Assembly: GCA_949130495.1 (NCBI GenBank)
Contig: OX422221.1
Location: 158,753,241 to 158,817,240, forward strand
Source: Sambucus nigra
Lineage: Eukaryota > Streptophyta > Magnoliopsida > Dipsacales > Adoxaceae
Reading direction: 5' to 3'
Length of the DNA stretch: 64,000 bases
Shown: positions 24,804-37,293 of the stretch, one piece after another
How positions within the stretch are numbered: position 1 is the stretch's first letter
Layout: every line of letters starts with the position of its first letter
The notes under the pieces: generated by a model
What the model saw: only the letters and a program-made list of their open reading frames with translations
The model's database searches: none
What the model was told of the DNA's origin: nothing
Program-made: the position numbers and the translations under genes

Positions 24804-25756
24804 GAGCAAGCTGGGTTAAGTGGAAAAGTGCTACTGGCATTTTGTGTGATAGGCGTATACCTTTGAAGTTAAAAAGGAAAATTTTATCGGACGACCATTA
24901 GACCCGCCATGTTATATAGGACAGAGTGTTGGGCAACCAAGAAAAAAATGTGCAGAAAATGAGAGTGGCGAAGATGCGATGTTAAGATGGATTTGTGGTA
25001 AAACTCGAAAGGATAAAATTAAAAATGAACAAGTTTGTGAAACGGTAAAAGTAGCCCTTACAGAAGATAAATAGAGAGAAAATAAACTTAGATGGTTTGG
25101 ACACATAAGCAAAGACTAATAGATTCTCCTGTAAGGAAGAGTGATTTAGTTAGTATTGATGGTAACACAAGGGGTAGAGGTAGGCCTAAATTGACTTGGT
25201 GGTATATTTTAAAAATGGACATAATGCCATTTGGTTTAACCGAAGAAATTCCACTGGACATAATGGAATAGAAAAATAGTATTCATGTAGTCGACCCTAA
25301 ATAATTGAAAAAAGGCTTTGTTGAGTTGAGTATTTTTTAGTCATTTTAATCTATATGTCCTCCATTTTTCTTTTTAATAGGAAAATGATTACGTAGAATA
25401 CACAATGTTTTAGTATTACAATATGGAATAAGTTTATTGTTATAACACTGCAAATTTATTTCTATAGTGAAAAGTACAAATAGAATTTAGTAAACTAGCA
25501 ACGGAGCGACGATAATAAGGCGATAAGGATGGACTAAATGAAATTTCATCTGAAAATAGAAAAGAATATAGAAAATACAAAAAATTGTCTTTGCAAAATT
25601 AATTTTGCACTTTTGACGAAGTAGTAATTGTGGAGGGAGTTTTGACTACATGAGGTTTTGTGGTATTCTTAGTCTAATGTTTCAAAATAAAACAAGATTT
25701 AGTATTTTTTTATAAATAAAGTACCTCACTCCTAGCAAAAAAAAGGGATTAATTGA

Positions 25757-25930
25757 AAAAAATGAAAATTAAACACTGAAGTTTGGGGTGATTTTTGATT
25801 TTGGACCCGATATTTCAACAATTATAATGTTAATCCTAAAGTTTAAAAATTTATTCAATTAAGCTCTTTGTTATATTATTGTCAAGAATTGTAACAGTGG
25901 CCCTGACTTTATTTTATTGTTCTTAATTAA
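25757..25930 (+). repeat. Dispersed repeat, copy 1
   Basis: Contains TGAAGTTTGGGGTGATTTTT and GGACCCGATATTTCAA; the same order of blocks is found on the minus strand at 44860-45000. Such 'TTTGGGGTGATTTTTGATTTTGG' blocks are common in short plant repeats. No clear terminal inverted repeats were seen. The rest of 25343-26340 is AT-rich with no gene. Confidence 0.55.
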
Positions 25931-26379
25931 AGTTTATACTTTATAAAAAACATCAATTTTATCATTCACTTTATAAAAAAAAATTGGCCCCTATTTTTTT
26001 ATAACAGAATTAGGTGTTTTATTTTATAAAAAATACTAAATATGTTTTGTTTTCAAGTATCGGACTAAAAATATCATCAAATCTCCTATCATCAAAACTC
26101 CGCCACAACTACTCATTCGCCAAAGTGTAATATTAATTTTGCATCATCAATTTGTTTTCCACTGGATTTTTGATGTTTACATGTAGTACCATTACACCAC
26201 TCTTCATCATCTTACTTTCAACACTTTATCATTATTAGTTTGCAATATTATATTTGCATTTTTTCACTGTAAAATTAATTTTGTAGTATTAATACAACAA
26301 ACTTATTTCACAGTATAATACTAAAATTATGATCATGCAACGTAATTAGCCTTGTATATATAAACATATGTACCAAAAC

Positions 26380-26660
26380 ATCCATACATATACACACACA
26401 CACACACATATATGCACACACAGACCCACCAAGAACACACACATAATACCCACATACACATCCATATATACTAGTGTATGCCCATACCTGAAGGCACGAC
26501 GAAAATTTCCAAAGTATGAAATCGCAAAACGGCAAAAATTTCCAAAAGTACATAAGTGCAAAACGAAAAAAATTCATTCCACAACAAAATATAGTGTAAT
26601 TTTAAAAAAAATTGGTCTTTAAAAAATTTGGGCAGAAAAATTTTGTTCCCCAACCACTAA
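26380..26660 (-). repeat. Composite minisatellite-microsatellite repeat, inverted copy
   Basis: On the minus strand it begins GGGGAACAA (near 26655), carries ~33-bp units with GTTTTGCACTTATGTACTTT-type sequence, then GTGCCTTCAGGTATGGGCATA and a mixed GT/AT microsatellite. The layout is the same as at 16752-16978, in the opposite orientation. Confidence 0.6.
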
Positions 26661-27514
26661 GATTATTGTAACCTATTTAACTCCAAAAACTAATAAAAGA
26701 ACGTATTCATTAATTTTATTATTTCACATTAATTACCAACTGTAAGGGATAACATATATAAAAGTGAACCCAATCAACTTGAACAATGGGAAATCTGTCT
26801 AAAAGCAACATAAGACCAAAACCACAAAATAGAAAAACAAAACCCTAACAAATTAAAAGCACAAAACTTAGAATATGAAATACAACTCCAAAGTATTAAT
26901 TATGGTCCAATCATAAATGTTTCGTATTATAGTATCAATCGTTGTCAACTTTATCGAAGGCACGCATAATTTTCTAAAGTGTCACATAGTGTATAATAAA
27001 ACTTTGCTCAAGTTCTATTCATAATATAAATATTTTATAAAAATTGGGCAAAGTTTCCTTTGTATATATGACTATCCACCCTATTTAGACAATACAAAAT
27101 ACCATAACAATAATAATAATAGTCCATCTTGGACCTCGCATATATCAACTATTTAACTCAGAAATAATATGTATCACAATAGATAATTAAAAATTTCGAA
27201 GAAAATTCTATTTGACGGTACATGTGCTTGTCGATCGTCTTTGACTCCCGATACTTTCAGAGCAAGCATCTGAGCACCCTCCATAATTACAACCCTTACG
27301 CTTTGCTACCTGAATTCGAAGTGCTCACGATAAGAAAATAATATAATGTTGTTGTCAATGTTCGTTTCCTCACAAAATTATCAAATTTCTCAACAATTTG
27401 AAATTAATGCATATATTATTAATCGATCCAATCAAATCATGATAAAAATTAATTGTTAAAAATACCTCGCAACCCAGAGAGCATAATTGGAAGGAGCCTA
27501 GAAGGCTATGGTCA

Positions 27515-27735
27515 CAATAAATAAACAACCAACTGACAACACAATGAAAGGAGTAGAATAGTGGCGGGATTCAAGGAGTATTTCGGGTGCTCTGTACTGC
27601 TATGTCACCAGCCCATGTGTTAACGTCCTGACAGGATTACCAAATGCTCTGGACAATCCGAAGTCATCAAGATTTAGTACATTGGTACGACATTTGATCA
27701 GCAAGCTTTAGTGCATTTGGTACGAAAAAAAGTGA
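27515..27735 (-). pseudogene. Fragment of an A-type cyclin-dependent kinase gene
   Basis: On the minus strand from 27689 the sequence reads RTNVLNLDDFGLSRAFGNPV, then QYRAPEILLESRHYSTP and SVGC. This is the DFG-to-APE activation segment of a plant CDKA (usually ADFGLARAFGIPVR and WYRAPEILLGSRHYSTP). A stop replaces the residue before the changed Trp of VTLWYRAPE, and the region after STP has lost VDVW. A short direct duplication of the exon start lies at 27722-27690 (CGTACCAAATGCACTAAAGC repeats as CGTACCAATGTACTAAATC). There is no full kinase in the window, so this is a pseudogene piece, with genomic rather than reverse-transcribed structure if the upstream exon at 28955-29060 is real. Confidence 0.75.
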
Positions 27736-28253
27736 AGTCCTGACCTTTAGACATAGTTTAACTGTATTAACCATTTCTCCAACGAATATTAATCAGTGAT
27801 GTTTCAACGATCAATCTTTTTTTTCCTGGAGCTCGGCATCGATTATGATTCTGACTTGGATATCATCTTCCCCTATTCTAAAATGAGAAAGGTTGCTTAA
27901 AAGATTTTCTACAAATCAAAACCCGAACACAGAAAAACAACAACATAAAACCTTAAAAAGGAAGCATAACATAGGTGACAAACTAAAGGAAATTTTATTT
28001 TGAAACTATTTTCAACGAACTGAATAATATTTTGAAATGGAAAAACATAACATAGGTGACACAAACTTACATCAACATTAACTCCAATTTGGGTTGTGGG
28101 ACTATGAATTCCAAATGGGACATGTTCAAGTCCGACAACTATAATGTAACAAATCCAAACCAAACCAAAAATGCACGATCGAGTAATCTATAAGCGGATA
28201 ATAAATGGGCATAGCAGTGTTGTAGTTATTACCTATAAAGTATCAATTGTTTC

Positions 28254-28860
28254 CATCTAGTTAACTACTAGGGGTTGTTCTGAGATTCAAAATAAATGGA
28301 AAGTACCTATAATCCATCGACGAGGACAATTGTCAAAAAGTTCCTCTTAATTATCCCTTAACAAAGCTTAGGAAATCAATACTAAGTAACTAATTAAGCA
28401 TGTATGTGAATAAAGCACAAAATATTAAATTCACAGTTTGAAAGTTTGAAATTGCCTAAATAAATCTACCTTTACTATCTCGAAGGATTGCACCTTGACC
28501 CACATATCCATTAGCACCAGACATTCCATTATAGTTTAATTTTAATCTTCCATTATTTGGGGTCTTCCATCTAGTCGATTTCCAGGGATGCTATGAGATT
28601 CAAAATATAAGAAAATTACCTATAGTCCAAAGGGTTCCTTTTAATTACCCCTTAACAAAACTTAGAAAAGAAATACTAAGTAATTAATTAACCATCCAGT
28701 GTTGAAATGTAAAGAACACTGATCCAAAAATGTTTGTATCCAAACTCTTATTACACCCCTTAAAAAAATATAGAATACAAATATCAAAGGGTTTCTTTTA
28801 ATTATCCCATTATTAAAACATAGAAATGCAATACTAAGTAACTAATTAAGCATCCAGTGT
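28254..28860. repeat. Degenerate three-copy tandem repeat
   Basis: Three related blocks (about 28254-28403, 28567-28700, 28773-28858) share CCATCTAGT, GAGATTCAAAATA, TTTTAATTATCCC-like and AATACTAAGTAACTAATTAA segments in the same order. Copies 2 and 3 also share CATCCAGTGTTGAA and TTTTTGTATCCAAAC further on. This sits in the presumed intron of the CDK remnant. Confidence 0.6.
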
Positions 28861-28949
28861 TGAATTCTAAAGAACACACACCCAAATTTTTTTGTATCCA
28901 AACCCTTATTACACCTGAAAAAAATACAGACTCCAAAAAGTGTCCATAT

Positions 28950-29062
28950 GAGTGAGCAATTTGAAAAGGAAGTGACCTTCTAATATTTTGGTAAAGACTT
29001 AATGAATTCAAATTTCGAAGACTCACCACGGTGTAGACACTGGCATTTGTCGACGATTATTT
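28950..29062 (-). pseudogene. Possible upstream CDK exon remnant
   Basis: The minus strand reads KIIVDKCQ, then SSKFEFIKSL and, after a shift, LYQNIRR. This resembles the HMDSCPEFSKDPRLIKTFLYQILRG region that precedes the activation segment in CDKA. Order and strand agree with the fragment at 27515-27735, and the ~1.2-kb gap would be intron. Identity is low. Confidence 0.35.
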
Positions 29063-29314
29063 TGACTTCATAAATTGCATTGTGCACATATATTAAAATA
29101 CAAATATTCCAAAACACAGAACCACATATTAACACAATTTTTTTTTTTGATATGAACAAAATTTATCATCCCAATCACCCGAAACCAAAATTTATAACGC
29201 TAAGTGTTTATATAATGATGCTGTAGGTGATCGTCAAGAAGGGGCACTCGAACTGATTCGTAGAGTCTAACTTCTATTTTTAAATACGCCTTGTGCTACA
29301 AAATTAATCAAATC

Positions 29315-31899
29315 TGAAGAACCCTATATCTTTGACTCACTTGAGTCTATACTATATAGGTGCTCATCTAGTTTGGAAATAGTGACAAAGTTGAGTCATA
29401 TCCTTGTTGACCAAAAAGCCTTCAGACTCTTCATTTCAATTACTCAAATTGTTCCTAAAGGTAGAACACCAATATCTCACCTAAAATTACATTCATGTGT
29501 TTCATTCTTCATAATATGGGTGTGTATGAGTTAAATTCCATTAAAATAATTTTCCCATAATTTTTGGGATATTTTAAACAATTCCTAGGTTTTTTTAAAC
29601 AATTTTTTAGAAATTTAAAATTGGTTTTTACAAAAGTTGTGGGTTGTTTTGTAATTAGTAAAAGATGTTAAAACTTGAATTGGGTAGAAACCGAAAGCGC
29701 TAGATAATATTGTGGGTAAAATTTGTATTTCTGAAAGACCAAAAACATGAGTTTTTAAGTCATCTTAGACTTACACGTGTTGGTATTATAACGGTTGGAT
29801 CTGTGTTTATTCACACTCATATACCTGAGAGAATGATTGAGAACCCTTAGATCATTTTAATCTATGACCTGCATGCGTTCTTAGTTGATCCATGTGTTAC
29901 CAATTTAAACCAATGAGAGCTTCTATAAATGCGGTGCTTTAGTAGCCATTATATTTCCTTCGATAAAATCTTGGTCGTCCATTTACTTAAGATTTTCCAC
30001 ATCCTTCTCTTCCTTGTATAAAAGGAGACTTCGTCCTTTCACTTCCAACTTTTTTTCACCTCAATTTTGAGAGGGAAAAAACAGAGAAGAGAGAAGAAGA
30101 AGAGAGACAAATTAAAAACCCTAACCTAACTCCGACCAAATCTCACCTGAAAGTAGTTCTAAGAGTTGAGTTAGTTCTAGATTTGAGAAGATCTATCCTC
30201 TCTTGTTCTTAATATCTTGTCCAATCAAGTCACGTTTTCCAAATCTCATTTGCTTTCATAGAAATCTAAGATTTGTGAGTCTGTGATACACTTCACATTT
30301 TATCTCACCAGTTTTGATTTCTTTTATCGAGAAATATCAATTTTATTGGTTGTTTTAAACTGTTATGTTTCTTTTAAACCCTAAACCAACAAAATCGTTT
30401 ATGATTTCATTTTTTGAGAGTAATTGAACTTAGATCTTGTTAAGATCTTGATTGGGGATTTACATTTTCAATTATTTCACATTTTGTGAAATATTTGTAA
30501 ATATTTTTGAGTAACGAAAGTGTTTAGAATCTTGTCTCTTTAATGTAGCAAGATTCCCTTTTGATATGTGGATAAATTAAAAGGTTCAAAGTCCGAGTTT
30601 CAATCAAACTGATTTTAAAAATTTTCTTTGCATTTTAGAATCTGTTTGTAATTTGACAATCATTTGGTCTATAATAAGTGTGTGTGGGTTGCATGCATGT
30701 GATTTAGAGCACATCACCACTTACACTTTCACACTACAACACTAAAAGATGTTAGTAGAGAGATTCTGAACATTTGAGTCGACGTAAAGCTTGAAGGAGT
30801 GTTGCAAAGCTAAAAGAGTGGAGTTACAAAGATGAGAAAACATCAATAACATCGAAGCCTTGGGAGAAGTCTAAAAATGCCAGAGGATTGGTATAATTTC
30901 TGAACTTAAATTAGGCTTGATTGTGTGTCTTGATTGTTAAATAGTTTGTAACCTGTTACTCTATTTTAGTGGATTTTCACTTTTGGGGTGTAGAGACCCT
31001 CGTTGATGTTTCCCCAATCGGGTGGGATTTTAACACATTAAAAATTGTACTTGAATGCTTTCTCTTCCTCTCATCCCTTTCTTGAGGCTATGTTGATTTA
31101 ATTTCTTTATAAGTTTTGGTTTTCAAAATTGGTAAACCTATACAAATTTTGGCTCTTTTATGTAGCAAGATTCCCTTTTGATATGTGGATAAATTGAAAG
31201 GTTCAAAGTCTGAGTTTGAATCAAACTGATTTTAGAATTTTTCTTTGCATTTTAGAATCTGTTTGTAATTTGACAATCATTTGGTCTCTAATAAGTGTGT
31301 GTGGTTGCATGCATGTGATTTAGAGCACATCACCATTTACAGTTTCACACTACAACACTAAAAGATGTTAGTAGAGAGATTCTGAACATTTGAGTCGACG
31401 TAAAGCTTGAAGGAGTGTTGCAAAGCTAAAACAAGTCTAGTTACAAAGTTGAAAGAACATCAACAACATCAAAGCCTTGGGAGAAGTCTGAAAACGCCAG
31501 AGGATTCGTATAATTTCTCAACTTAAATTAGGCTTGATTTTGTTTCTTGATTGTTAAATAGTTTGTAACCTGTTACTCTATTTTAGTGGATTTTCACTTT
31601 TGAGGTGTAGAGACCCCATGGATGTTTCCCCAATTGGGTGGGGTTTTACCACGTTAAAAATTGTACTTGAATGGTTTCTCTTCCTCTAATCCCTTTCTTG
31701 AGGCTGTGTTGATTCAATTTCTTTATAAGTTTTGGTTTTCAAAATTGGTAAACCTATACCTTAAATAACTCGTTTATACTATTTTAAACACATCTTGTGT
31801 TAAGAAATTTGTATTGACTGAAGTGTTTCTTCAACAAACTGTTCGGAGCCATTTAGATAGTTTAATCTTGAATTAAACGACTTAAATGGTAATTTTTCA
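29315..31899 (+). repeat. Copia 5' LTR with internal 617-bp duplication
   Basis: TG...CA LTR of 2585 bp. The block starting TGTAGCAAGATTCCC at 30544 repeats from 31161, a tandem copy with 617-bp offset running to about 31755. The 3' LTR (1973 bp) has one copy, which accounts for the 612-bp length difference. Confidence 0.9.
30017..30025 (+). promoter_or_regulatory. TATA box of the Copia 5' LTR
   Basis: TATAAAAGG, conserved at the same place in the 3' LTR (38335-38343), followed by a GA-rich stretch. Marks the likely transcription start about 730 bp into the LTR. Confidence 0.7.
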
Positions 31900-31901
31900 A
31901 T

Positions 31902-31914
31902 TGGTATTAGAGCT
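31902..31914 (+). other. Copia primer binding site
   Basis: TGGTATTAGAGCT directly inside the 5' LTR end; it differs by one transition from TGGTATCAGAGC, the initiator tRNA-Met site. Confidence 0.8.
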
Positions 31915-31972
31915 TTGGTTTTTAAAATTGTTTAGATATTGAGTTTCTAAAATTGTTTTCTCAAAACAAACA

Positions 31973-34270
31973 ATGGACGAGAAATTTGAGAGATTAGGTA
32001 ACCTGTCCAGGCCCCCTCTCTTTGATGAAACCAACTTCCTTTATTGGAAACTGAGGATGGTTGATTTCATCCAAGGGACATTGGGAGATGATGTATGGGA
32101 TGCTATTGAAAATGGTTATAGTTTTCGTACTAAACCAGCCGCTGAAGGAAGTACTGTGAAGATTAGAAAGTTACTAAGGTAATTAACGAAAGAAGAGAAA
32201 CAAACTTCCCTTAACAATAGCAAAGGAAAAAAATCCCATATTCATGTCTATCAATGATCATGAATTTAAGAGGATATCATTCTGTACTACTTCTAAGGAA
32301 GCACTGGACACCCTAATGACCGCACATGAAGGAGACACACGTGGTGTTAAAGCTGCTAAAACCCAAATGTTAATCCAACAGTACAACACTTTAGTCATGA
32401 CCGAGACTGAGTCATTTGATGACTTCTACATTAGGTTGACAGACGTAGTGACTACGTTGCATGCTAATGGGATAATTTATGATAGAAAAGAAATTTTCTC
32501 AGAAATTCTAAGGCCACTTCCATAAAAATTTAACAGTGAGCGCTATGCAATTGAGGAGATGGACGATCAAAACATTACCCCTGAACTCCTCAGTGGCAAG
32601 CTAAGAACAGTGGAAATGGAACTAGAGTTTAAGAACCAATTAACTCAGTCCCATAAGAAATAGTCTGCTTCTAATCTTGTATTTACATCTAAGTTGACTA
32701 AACCTGAATGTCATTTACCTGAAATTGAATTAGATTCTGATGAGGACTGTAATTTAGAGAGCTTGGATAACCAGATTGCCTTGATGTCTAAACAATTCAA
32801 GAAAATTGTGAAGTTCATAAATAAAATTGAAAATAGACAAGGCAAACCTACCTATTCAAACAACTCTAATAATAGTCCTCATGAGAAAAGACTTGAAACA
32901 AACCTAGCAGAGACCTCAAGAACACTCAATGCTACAGATGTGGCAAGTTAGGATGCTTAGCCAGTGACTATAGAGTTAATTTGAATTAGAACAAGAATAC
33001 TAGGGATAACTTGTGCAAGACTTGGGACGACTCAAGTGAATTAAAAAATGATGAACCTTAGTCATCCAACATTTATGACCCTTGTATGTCCTTCTTTACT
33101 AAAATCATATACACTGATGATAAGGAACCTGGTCATGCTATGTTAAATGATGTTATTCATACTGATTTGTCAACTTTGTTACTTGAGAATGTTGATAATG
33201 CTTCAAACGCGGTGTGTGTGAGTCAAAGGGACACATCACACTGCACACTTAGTAACTCCGACAATGAACACCTTCCTGATATTCACACACTATACACAAA
33301 AACTCTCAAGAAAAGAACTAGACTTGAAAAGATTGTCAAAGATCTCACCCAGAAGATTGAAAACCTAAGTCATATGATCAAATAGAATGACGAAGAGTGC
33401 ATTTCTCAATGTCTAACTCATGAGAATGAAACTAAAAATTTTGATAAAAAACTGAAAGAATTGTCTGACTCAAATGAAATTTTGGAAAAAAAATACAAAG
33501 GAACGTTGTTAGAATTGGAACAAACAAAAGAAAAGACATCAACAGTCTTAAAAAAGTTTGCTAAATTTGAAAATAATTCTAAATGTTTTTATGACAGTGT
33601 TGCTGAAAGTAAGACCAATTCTGATGACAAAACTGGAATAGGCTTTTGCCCCAACAATTCCAAGCAAATAAAAACTTTTGAACCTATCAAGTTTGTCTCT
33701 GGTGGTAAAAGACCTATTCAAATGATTTTGACTCAAAACAACAAAAGTTAGACACTCATGAATCAAGTAACTCTAAGCATAATGTTGAACATAAGGATAA
33801 ATACATATGCCTCCCTATTTGACAAGCTAATTCTCCATTTCATCCTGTGCCACCTAGGAACAAGACTAGATCTCAAAACCTAGACAAGCCTTCGAATAAC
33901 AATTTTTCTAAGGTTATGAGTTCTACGTGTAATCTTTACTGCTCCTATTATGATGTCTATGGAGATTCCCTTGATGGCTTGTATTCCAAATGGCTATGTA
34001 ATCCAGACTATAACTCTCATGTTTGCCATACCTTTAACCATTCTGGAGAAGAGGAAACAACTATGTCCTTCCTAGACAGCCAGATAAGAATTTTAACTAT
34101 CGAAATAGAAAGAGAAGGACTAATACTAAAATACCATCAACAAGAAAGAATCCTAGATTATTTTCTAAACCAATTGCTCAAATTATCTATATTACTCATA
34201 AACCTGCGCACAAATCTTTTAAAGAAAAGACAAAAGCTCGCAAGTTTGATCAAATACGAGCTAATAAGTG
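31973..34270 (+). pseudogene. Copia gag and gag-protease spacer (broken)
   Basis: From the ATG at 31973 the protein has RPPLFDETNFLYWKLRMVDF, the conserved N-terminal gag block, and the capsid continues in another frame from 32244. Near 32925 the zinc knuckle reads CYRCGKLGCLASDY: the His has become Cys and the last Cys has become Tyr, so metal binding is lost. From 33086 to about 33750 are two Lys/Glu/Leu-rich stretches that look coiled-coil, followed by GIGF, a segment order seen in SIRE-like elements. At least three frame changes occur. Confidence 0.75.
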
Positions 34271-34274
34271 CAAA

Positions 34275-34634
34275 TTGAAAACTAGAGCAATTTTAGTCAT
34301 AAAAAATGATCTATTACCCCAGTTGAAATCAAACATCGTGATCAGTGATTTTAAAGATGAACACACGACATCAGGATGGTATTTAGACTCTGGATGTTCC
34401 AAATATATGACCGGGGATGATTCTAAACTTTTGAACAAAACAAACTTCTCCGGAGGAAAAGTCTTGTTTGGACATGGTGTATCAGCCCAGATCATTGCTA
34501 AAGTTACACTCTATGAAGAAGGATTACCCATTCTTGAGGATGTTCTCTTGGTAAAAGGTCTTAAAGCCAATTTAAAAAGAATATCACAGTTTTTTGACTC
34601 CAACCATACTGTCACCTTTTCAAAGAACAATTGA
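34275..34634 (+). pseudogene. Copia protease
   Basis: An aspartic protease that would cleave the polyprotein. GWYLDSGCSKYMTGDDSKL carries the active-site DSG triad in intact form, followed by GHGVSAQI and LKANLKRISQFFD. A TGA at 34632 cuts it from the integrase frame that resumes at 34716. Confidence 0.8.
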
Positions 34635-34715
34635 GAATTTTTAAATGAAAAAGGTGATTGCATTATTACAGGACTTCGCATTCCAGATAACTGTTACACA
34701 GTCAATCCAAGTATA

Positions 34716-35848
34716 GTGGTTTGTAACATTTCCAAGTTGGATGACAATGAGATATGGAATAATAGGTTGGGTCACATTAATTGTGATAGTCTTAGTAAAT
34801 TATTCTCCCAAGATATAGTTAGAGGTATTCCTAAGATCAAACCAATTTCAAACATCATATGTGGTCCCTGTCAAGAAGGAAAAATTATTAAGGCTCCCCA
34901 GAAAAAAGTTAAAGAAGTTATATCCACTAGACCTCTGAAACTCATCCACATGGACCTAATGGACCCTTTTTGTACTGCTAGTCTTTGTTCCAATAGTTTC
35001 ATCATTGTTATGGTTGATGACATCACTCGATTTACCTCGGTTGATTTTTTAAAACATAATTCAGAAGCTTTTCCTAAGTTTTTGAAAATCTTAGTTCATA
35101 TAGAAAATGAAAAGGATTCCCAAGTAGATAGAATTAATAGTGATAGAGGAGGAGAATTCATAGATTCAGGTGTCATTGAATACTTTGACTATAATGGTTA
35201 CAAACAGGAATTTAGTGCCCCTAAGACACCTCAACAAAATGGAATTACTGAGCGTAAAAATCGAACTCTTCCAGAAATGGCCCGTGTGATGATTCATGTG
35301 AAGAACCTACCTAAATATTTTTGGGCAGAATCCATTCGTACAGCCTGTTACATAATCAATCGAGTTTACTTAAGGAAAATACCAAACAAACATCCTATGA
35401 GTTGTGGTACGGGAAGAAACCTAACCTAAAATACTTTAGAACCTTTGGTAGCACCTATTATGTCTGTAAGGATAGAGAACATCTGTCTAAATTCAAAACT
35501 AGAGGAGATAAAGCTATTTTCTTAGGATATTCTCCAAATAGTAGATCCTCCCGTGTCTATAATCTTCGTACCAAAACCATTATGGAATCTATTAATGTGG
35601 TTGTAAGTGACACTAATATAGAAAGTAAGATCAAAGAACCAGCTATAGTGGATGAATCCGAAAACATTTTAAATTATGATTCTCTAGAGATAGATGAGTC
35701 CTTACCAACTGAGACCCCTGAAGTACCTAACCGAGTTTCCAAAGATCATCCTTTAGATAGTTTAGTTGGTAATCCTACTAAGAAAGTTCGTATAAGATCC
35801 CATCTATGTACCCTTTCTCATTATGCATGCTTTGTTTCTGTTATATAA
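34716..35848 (+). pseudogene. Copia integrase (broken)
   Basis: Zinc-binding region EIWNNRLGHIN...CGPCQEGK: the first His of the HHCC set (usually LWHRRLGH) has become Asn. The core has HMDLMDPF, INSDRGGEF and PQQNGITERKNRTL, so the Asp-Asp-Glu triad remains. The C-terminal part moves to another frame near 35400 (WYGKKPNLKYFRTFGS, FLGYSPNSR). Confidence 0.8.
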
Positions 35849-35883
35849 CCAAAAAATGTTAATGAAGCATTGAATGACCCATT

Positions 35884-36500
35884 GTGGATAAGTGCTATGT
35901 AGTAGTAACTTCTTCAATTTTCATACATAATGTATGGTATATTGTACCCCGACCTGAAAATAAAAGGGTTATCGGCACACGTTGGATTTTTAAAAATAAA
36001 GTAGATGAATCTGGGATGATTATTCAGAATAAAGCTAGATTAGTTACCCAGGGCTACTCTAAGATTGAAGGAATAGATTTTGAGGAAACTTTTCCACATA
36101 TCACTCGCCTCGATTATGTACGCTTACTTTTTGCAATAGCTTGTCATTTGCATTTTACACTATATCAAATGGATGTTAAATCTTCTTTCCTTAATGGCAT
36201 CTTAATTGAGGAGACCTACGTAGAATAAGCCAAAGGGTTCATTGACCCTCATGATTCAAATTACATCTACCGGCTTAAGAAAGATCTTTATGGGTTAAAA
36301 CAAACTCCTAGAGCTTAGTGCGAATGTTTATCTACCTTCCTTCTAAATAGTGGTTTTAAACGAGGAGGGAATCATCAAACTCTTTTTGTCAAACATTTTG
36401 ACAGAAATATTACCATAGCCCAAGTATATGTAGATGATATCATTTTTGGATCTACCTCCCTTACAGATGACAAAATATTTTCTAACATTATACATCATGA
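35884..36500 (+). pseudogene. Copia reverse transcriptase (broken)
   Basis: RWIFKNKVDESG, RLVTQGYSKIEGIDFEETF and YQMDVKSSFLNG (first catalytic Asp) are present, then a stop in YVE*AKGF where Gln is usual, YGLKQTPRA followed by a stop where Trp is usual, and the intact catalytic box YVDDIIFGS at about 36426. Both stops fit single C-to-T or G-to-A changes. Confidence 0.8.
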
Positions 36501-36507
36501 ATTCCAT

Positions 36508-37293
36508 ATGTCACTTATGGTGGAGTTACAATTTTTTTTAGGACTCCAAGTTAAGAAAAATTCAGATGGCTTATTTGTATCGCAATCCAAATATGCTTTA
36601 GAGATTGTAAAGAAGTTTGGCCTAGAAACAACAAAAGAAGCTAGGAATCCTATGAGTACTTCTGTCAAACTTTTTAAAGACGAGAATGGTAAATCCATCG
36701 GCTCAACCTTATACCGTAGTATGATAGGAAGATTACGTTATTTATTATGCGTTAAAAGAATTATCATATACATTAAAGGCACTCTAAACTTAGGACTTTG
36801 GTACACTAAAGACACTTCTAGTACTATAGTAGAATACACTGATGCTGATTGGGATGGGTGTTCCGATGATAGTAAGAGTACTTCAGGAGCATGTTACTAG
36901 ATTGGTAATAATTTGGTAGGATAGAGTAGTAATAAACAAAAATTAACTTCCTTGTCTACTGTCAAATCCAAATATATTGCCGTAGGAAGTTGTTGTGCTT
37001 AATTACTTTGGCTAACACAAATGCTGAAAGATTACGGTATAACTAAAGATAAGTTACATCACTATTGTGACAATCAAAGCGCAATCAATATTTCTGAAAA
37101 TCCAATTCAGCACTCCCGTACCAAACATATTAAAATTAGATATCATTTCATACGTGAGTTATTTGAATCTAAGGAGTTCAAAATTAATTACCTACCTACT
37201 CAATTACAATTAGCTGACTTATTTACTAGACCACTGGACTATCTTCTATTTAAATCTTTGCACAAAACTATTGGTATGGTTATGGCAGAATAA
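36508..37293 (+). pseudogene. Copia RT C-terminus and RNase H (broken)
   Basis: LQFFLGLQVKKNSDGLFVSQ and MSTSVKLFKDENGKS are typical of the connection domain. The sequence jumps from MIGRLRYLL straight to CVKRIIIYIKGT, missing the roughly 35-residue ASRPDI block. RNase H motifs follow: YTDADWDGCSDD, SRTKHIKIRYHFI and QLADLFTRPL. Stops occur after GACY, LVG (Trp expected) and CCA (Gln expected). Confidence 0.8.

Larger units (their letters stand above)
22148..25330 (+). mobile_element. RTE-clade LINE, near full length, dead
   Basis: A 3.18-kb non-LTR retrotransposon. TATTTTTTAGTC occurs at 22136-22147 and again at 25331-25342, a 12-bp target duplication. The 5' leader (from about 22200) is followed by an endonuclease and a reverse transcriptase typical of plant RTE elements. 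The 3' end reads AAAGGCTTTGTTGAGTTGAG, the usual RTE tail made of TTG-like units. Length matches full plant RTE copies. Many stops and one internal deletion inactivate it. Confidence 0.85.
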
